A stretch of DNA of 27,543 nucleotides from a virus. Both the position numbers and the translations under genes were made by a program. Positions 25,217-27,543 of the stretch are shown in pieces. The number at the start of each line of letters is the position of its first letter. Within the stretch, counting starts at the first letter, position 1. The stretch lies in the IMG/VR virus record IMGVR_UViG_3300017786_000102, positions 1 through 27,543 of that record; one strand, written 5' to 3'. The notes beneath the pieces are model-generated. The model saw nothing but the letters and a program-made list of their open reading frames with translations, searched no databases and had not been told where the DNA came from.

Positions 25217-25690
25217 TTACCTTAAACGTTTTAATACGATTTCTACTGTTTCTTGATTATCGTATTCTTTAATTCTAAATTTTACTAGAATATTATATGA
25301 ATTATTATCGGGATTATCATTAATGCTAATAAATAAAAGTTCAACTCTTTGTTCGTTGTCTTGTATAGTTCTTGCTATGTTTTCTTTCATAGCTTGTTTT
25401 GTAATTTCATCTGCTGGTTCAAAAAGAAGAGCTCTTAGATTAGCTCCAATTCCAAGCCCAAACGGTCTTTCATAAAAGTTAGTCAAAAGTAAATTACGAA
25501 CTGCATATTTAATAGCTCTATCATCTTTTAGTGGAACAATATCTTTACGTATTGGATGAAGTGTCAAATTAAGATCAAGATCAGTCCAAGGTTTTAACCT
25601 AGAAGTAGATGAAACTTTTTTAAGATCACCAATAATTCCACTTGCTTCGCGAACTTGAGATGACTTATCTGATAGATTAATAGTAGACAT
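25217..25690 (-). CDS. 25: Baseplate wedge subunit gp25
   Basis: 157 residues. The core reads LDLNLTLHPIRKDIV, DDRAIKYAVRNLLLTNFYERPF, GANLRALLFEP and ends in KFRIKEYDNQETVEIVLKRLR, the standard gp25 pattern. The ERPF element is the conserved loop that docks gp6 in T4-type baseplates. In T4, gp25 sits in the wedge core and nucleates sheath polymerisation. The N-terminus (about 25 residues before the core) is polar. The SD candidate AAGAGG is 13 bases from the ATG, longer than usual, and a late-promoter box lies between them, so this gene may be translated both from read-through and from a leaderless late mRNA. Comparison with T4: gene 25 is not next to gene 5 there, but it is next to gene 6 in marine relatives. 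Confidence 0.95.
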   Translation of the reverse strand: MSTINLSDKSSQVREASGIIGDLKKVSSTSRLKPWTDLDLNLTLHPIRKDIVPLKDDRAIKYAVRNLLLTNFYERPFGLGIGANLRALLFEPADEITKQAMKENIARTIQDNEQRVELLFISINDNPDNNSYNILVKFRIKEYDNQETVEIVLKRLR

Positions 25691-25695
25691 ATAAC

Positions 25696-25703
25696 TATTT
25701 ATA
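25696..25703 (-). promoter_or_regulatory. T4-type late promoter box immediately before gp25
   Basis: Exact TATAAATA on the minus strand in the 17-base gap before the gp25 ATG. With the T4 convention (box at -13 to -6), the +1 base is the A of the ATG at 25690, so the transcript would lack a leader. Confidence 0.6.
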
Positions 25704-25707
25704 CCTC

Positions 25708-26622
25708 TTAGGTTGCTTCTTTATCGGCTAATTTAGCCTTTCTTCTTGCAAAAAATTCTGCAGCTGCTACACTAAAATCTTGAGCATCAGCATATAAATG
25801 TGGATTCGCATCTTTAACAAGACCATAAGTTTCTTTTAATATTTGACCTTCCTTCTTAAAATCCCATTGAGCATCTGGATATTTAGAGCTTAATTTCTTT
25901 TGAGCTTCTCTTAGTTCTTCTAATGTTCTACTTTTTAATCTATAAGTATTATAATCTCCACCAGCCGCTTCAATTAATTCAACCCATTGCTCTTCCCATG
26001 TAGAATCATAAAACTTTTGATTCTTCTTTTTTGATCCAAAACCTTTAAATATTTTATTAGCGCGTGAAGCGATATATTTTAAATTATTATTAAAAGAAAC
26101 ACGTAGTAGCTTTCGATTTAATTCTTCTAAATCTTTTTCTATAACGGGGGTGGGTTCTGGAGCAGCCGGTGGTTCTTCTGGAACTTTAGGTTCAGTAGGT
26201 TGTTCCTTAACTGTACCGTCTGGAGAAGCTTCAACATTTGGAACCAAAGCACAAACATCTACATCAGCCTGAGCCTGTTCTAATAATTGTGCTGGAGTCA
26301 TATTAAGAAAATCAGCATTTAATCCTAGGCTTCCCATTATACTATCTAAATCGGGAAGTGCGGCTCCAAACTTTTCTTTTATTTCAGCAATAGACTTCGC
26401 TTTATCTAATGGATTAGTAAGACCTGTGGCTTTACTTAATTTATCTTGTAGGCTTTCAATTTCTGGTAGCTCAGGTTTGAATGATTCTAAATCAGCTTTC
26501 ATATCATTCAATTTAGATTCCATAGCAGATAGCTGATCTTTACCACCAGCTAAGAGATCATCTAATTCTCCTTGCTTAGCTTTTAGATCATCTAAAGCTT
26601 TATTATTACCGCATAAACTCAT
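25708..26622 (-). CDS. Unrecognised virion-module protein with coiled coil and proline-rich hinge (304 residues)
   Basis: ATG with AGAGGAGAT ending 5 bases upstream, 12 bases after the PAAR stop. I do not recognise a family. Residues 5-65 are charged and heptad-like (predicted coiled coil). Residues 66-125 hold two short helices with GLTN and LGLNADFLNMTP turns. Residues 142-160 contain eight prolines in 19 positions and form a flexible hinge. The C-terminal part (165-304) is helical and rich in Lys, Arg and aromatic residues (RANKIFKGFGSKKK, WEEQWVELIEAAGGDYNTY, DFSVAAAEFFARRKAK). No signal peptide or membrane segment is visible. T4 has no obvious counterpart between its PAAR gene 5.4 and gene 6. 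The position, flanked by spike and wedge genes, suggests a baseplate hub or assembly factor, which is inference. Confidence 0.85.
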   Translation of the reverse strand: MSLCGNNKALDDLKAKQGELDDLLAGGKDQLSAMESKLNDMKADLESFKPELPEIESLQDKLSKATGLTNPLDKAKSIAEIKEKFGAALPDLDSIMGSLGLNADFLNMTPAQLLEQAQADVDVCALVPNVEASPDGTVKEQPTEPKVPEEPPAAPEPTPVIEKDLEELNRKLLRVSFNNNLKYIASRANKIFKGFGSKKKNQKFYDSTWEEQWVELIEAAGGDYNTYRLKSRTLEELREAQKKLSSKYPDAQWDFKKEGQILKETYGLVKDANPHLYADAQDFSVAAAEFFARRKAKLADKEAT

Positions 26623-26634
26623 TTATATCTCCTC

Positions 26635-27066
26635 TTATGGACTAACATAATAATCTCCATTTGGATCAGTTGATTGGTCTAAACATGTATTGTTATTCCA
26701 ATCAAAATATGTACAACTACCTTTACTCGCAATAGCATCTTCTGGAGTAGCAGGAGTTCCTTGACTTCCACCACCGCCATTAGCAAATACATTAGTGGAA
26801 GAAGTAGCTGCGCTATTTGGAACCCAACTACCATGACCACCAGTAGCATCACCTAATCGATGAACACCTTTACCATTTACTTTAACATTTCCACTTTTAC
26901 CAACAGCAGGATCTCCACATGCAGTAGAGTCATCTTTCCGTATTACTGCTTTACTGTTAACATTGACATTAGGCGATCCACCAACATAAGAAGTCTTATG
27001 AAATGGACTTGGCGTAGGACTTGCATGTCCTGCATGTGAATCACCTTGTCTTACTATTCCTGGCAT
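26635..27066 (-). CDS. PAAR-repeat spike tip protein with a C-terminal extension
   Basis: 143 residues. MPGIVRQGDSHAGHA, STACGDPAVGKSGNVKVNGKGVHRLGD and GGHGSW form the PAAR fold; His11 or His14, Cys50, His69 and His78 are candidate metal ligands (PAAR proteins typically bind zinc through three His and one Cys). In T4 the equivalent gp5.4 caps the gp5 spike as a sharpened membrane-piercing tip, and this gene follows the gp5-like gene by 8 bases, as in T4. Beyond the PAAR fold, a glycine-rich linker (97-104) leads to a 40-residue tail with two cysteines (118 and 128) and the ending DYYVSP. The extension is unlike the minimal T4 protein. The start ATG is the only candidate after the upstream stop. 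Confidence 0.92.
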   Translation of the reverse strand: MPGIVRQGDSHAGHASPTPSPFHKTSYVGGSPNVNVNSKAVIRKDDSTACGDPAVGKSGNVKVNGKGVHRLGDATGGHGSWVPNSAATSSTNVFANGGGGSQGTPATPEDAIASKGSCTYFDWNNNTCLDQSTDPNGDYYVSP

Positions 27067-27074
27067 ATGTTATC

Positions 27075-27543
27075 CTATGGGTTAAGATCAATTGTTGGAG
27101 CAACGATCGTAACATTACCACTTGCTGTTGTATTTTGAGTACTGCTATATGTTTCAGTCACAGCACCAGTAACATTTGAATTAAGAGCATCGCCGTAAGT
27201 CTCAGTAACTACTCCATCAACTGTTTCACCAAGTGTACCAACAACTCCAATTGTCTGATTAGCATTAACACTTAATGTATAATCGGATAGAGAGGTATGA
27301 CTAAATGTACCAGCATTCATAATACTCTTATTATTCAAAACAGTTGTCGCCATATTATTTGTAACTGATGTCGTAAAGTCATTACCAACTGTTAAGAGTT
27401 TGTCATTAATAATATTAGTGGTAGAATTATTCATAACACTTAGGTTATCATCCACACCGATATTCGTTGATCGGCTACGGACGACTTCTGTCTCATGATT
27501 ACCACCAATCTTGACTTGTTGCGAACCTTTAATATTCATAGTC
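27075..27543 (-). CDS. 5: gp5-like baseplate spike, C-terminal needle fragment (5' end beyond window)
   Basis: Only the last 156 codons are visible; the frame is open at the right edge, and the ATG at 27539 is internal because there is no SD room before it. The sequence begins with NIKGSQQVKIGGNHETEVV, continues through Asn/Thr-rich strands, and then has GETVDGVVTETYGDALNSN and TGAVTETYSSTQN repeats before the ending APTIDLNP. This is a beta-helical needle of the T4 gp5/VgrG kind, which trimerises and carries the PAAR cap encoded next. Whether the missing N-terminal part includes a lysozyme domain cannot be told; marine relatives vary. The gene name rests on the needle, its ending and the PAAR neighbour. 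Confidence 0.82.
   Translation of the reverse strand, partial: TMNIKGSQQVKIGGNHETEVVRSRSTNIGVDDNLSVMNNSTTNIINDKLLTVGNDFTTSVTNNMATTVLNNKSIMNAGTFSHTSLSDYTLSVNANQTIGVVGTLGETVDGVVTETYGDALNSNVTGAVTETYSSTQNTTASGNVTIVAPTIDLNP

Noticed and set aside
26620-26627. TATAAATG overlapping the start of the 304-residue gene
   Set aside because: One mismatch to the late box, and the transcript would begin inside the gene; it is better read as the spacer between SD and ATG.
27075-27543. Lysozyme domain of gp5
   Set aside because: Only the C-terminal needle is in the window; no lysozyme motif can be seen, so none is claimed.

Overview
The window is a stretch of the structural (tail and tail-fibre) module of a T4-like myovirus. 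The DNA is AT-rich and densely packed, and every supported gene lies on the minus strand, so the biological order runs from position 27543 down to 1. The gene order spike (gp5-like C-terminus), PAAR tip, gp25, gp6, gp7, gp8, then a DUF4815-type protein and very long fibre proteins, is that of marine T4-like phages such as cyanomyoviruses and pelagimyoviruses. It also follows T4 itself for gp5-PAAR-gp6-gp7-gp8. The host cannot be read from the window. An AT-rich marine bacterium is an inference from base composition and gene order. No integrase, host gene, tRNA or rRNA is present.

Layout from the right edge: (1) 27543-25217, the spike and sheath-side baseplate parts: C-terminus of a gp5-like needle, PAAR cap, an unrecognised 304-residue protein with a proline-rich hinge, and gp25. 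(2) 25210-18962, the baseplate wedge: gp6, gp7 and gp8. Gp7 and gp8 carry extra GxGY-type beta modules, and gp7 also carries a carbohydrate-binding-like jelly-roll. (3) 18932-13614, a 1772-residue DUF4815 protein with an arginine-rich loop. (4) 13599-5603, a 74-residue coiled-coil protein translationally coupled to a 2590-residue fibre that ends in a self-cleaving S74 chaperone domain. (5) 5590-3532, a coupled trio (113, 72 and 499 residues) of small virion or fibre proteins. (6) 3531-3416, a short intergenic leader holding a T4-type late promoter and three perfect palindromes. (7) 3415-1, the first 1138 codons of another giant fibre that starts with TTG, is built on GIGTxxP motifs and runs off the left edge.

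The genes work together as one assembly line. The wedge proteins and gp25 build the baseplate around the spike and PAAR tip, the DUF4815 protein probably decorates or extends the wedge, and the fibres provide host recognition. Sequences matching the T4 late promoter TATAAATA stand at natural break points (before gp25, the 1772-residue gene, the 113-residue gene and the last fibre), all in the minus orientation. This fits late expression in several overlapping transcripts. Between genes the gaps are 0-33 bases except for the 116-base leader at 3416-3531, and no stretch over 300 bases lacks a gene.

The most unusual points are the triple-palindrome leader with a TTG start, a late promoter placed so that gp25 mRNA would be leaderless, the carbohydrate-binding-like domain inside gp7, and a beta-cassette shared among three different fibre genes.
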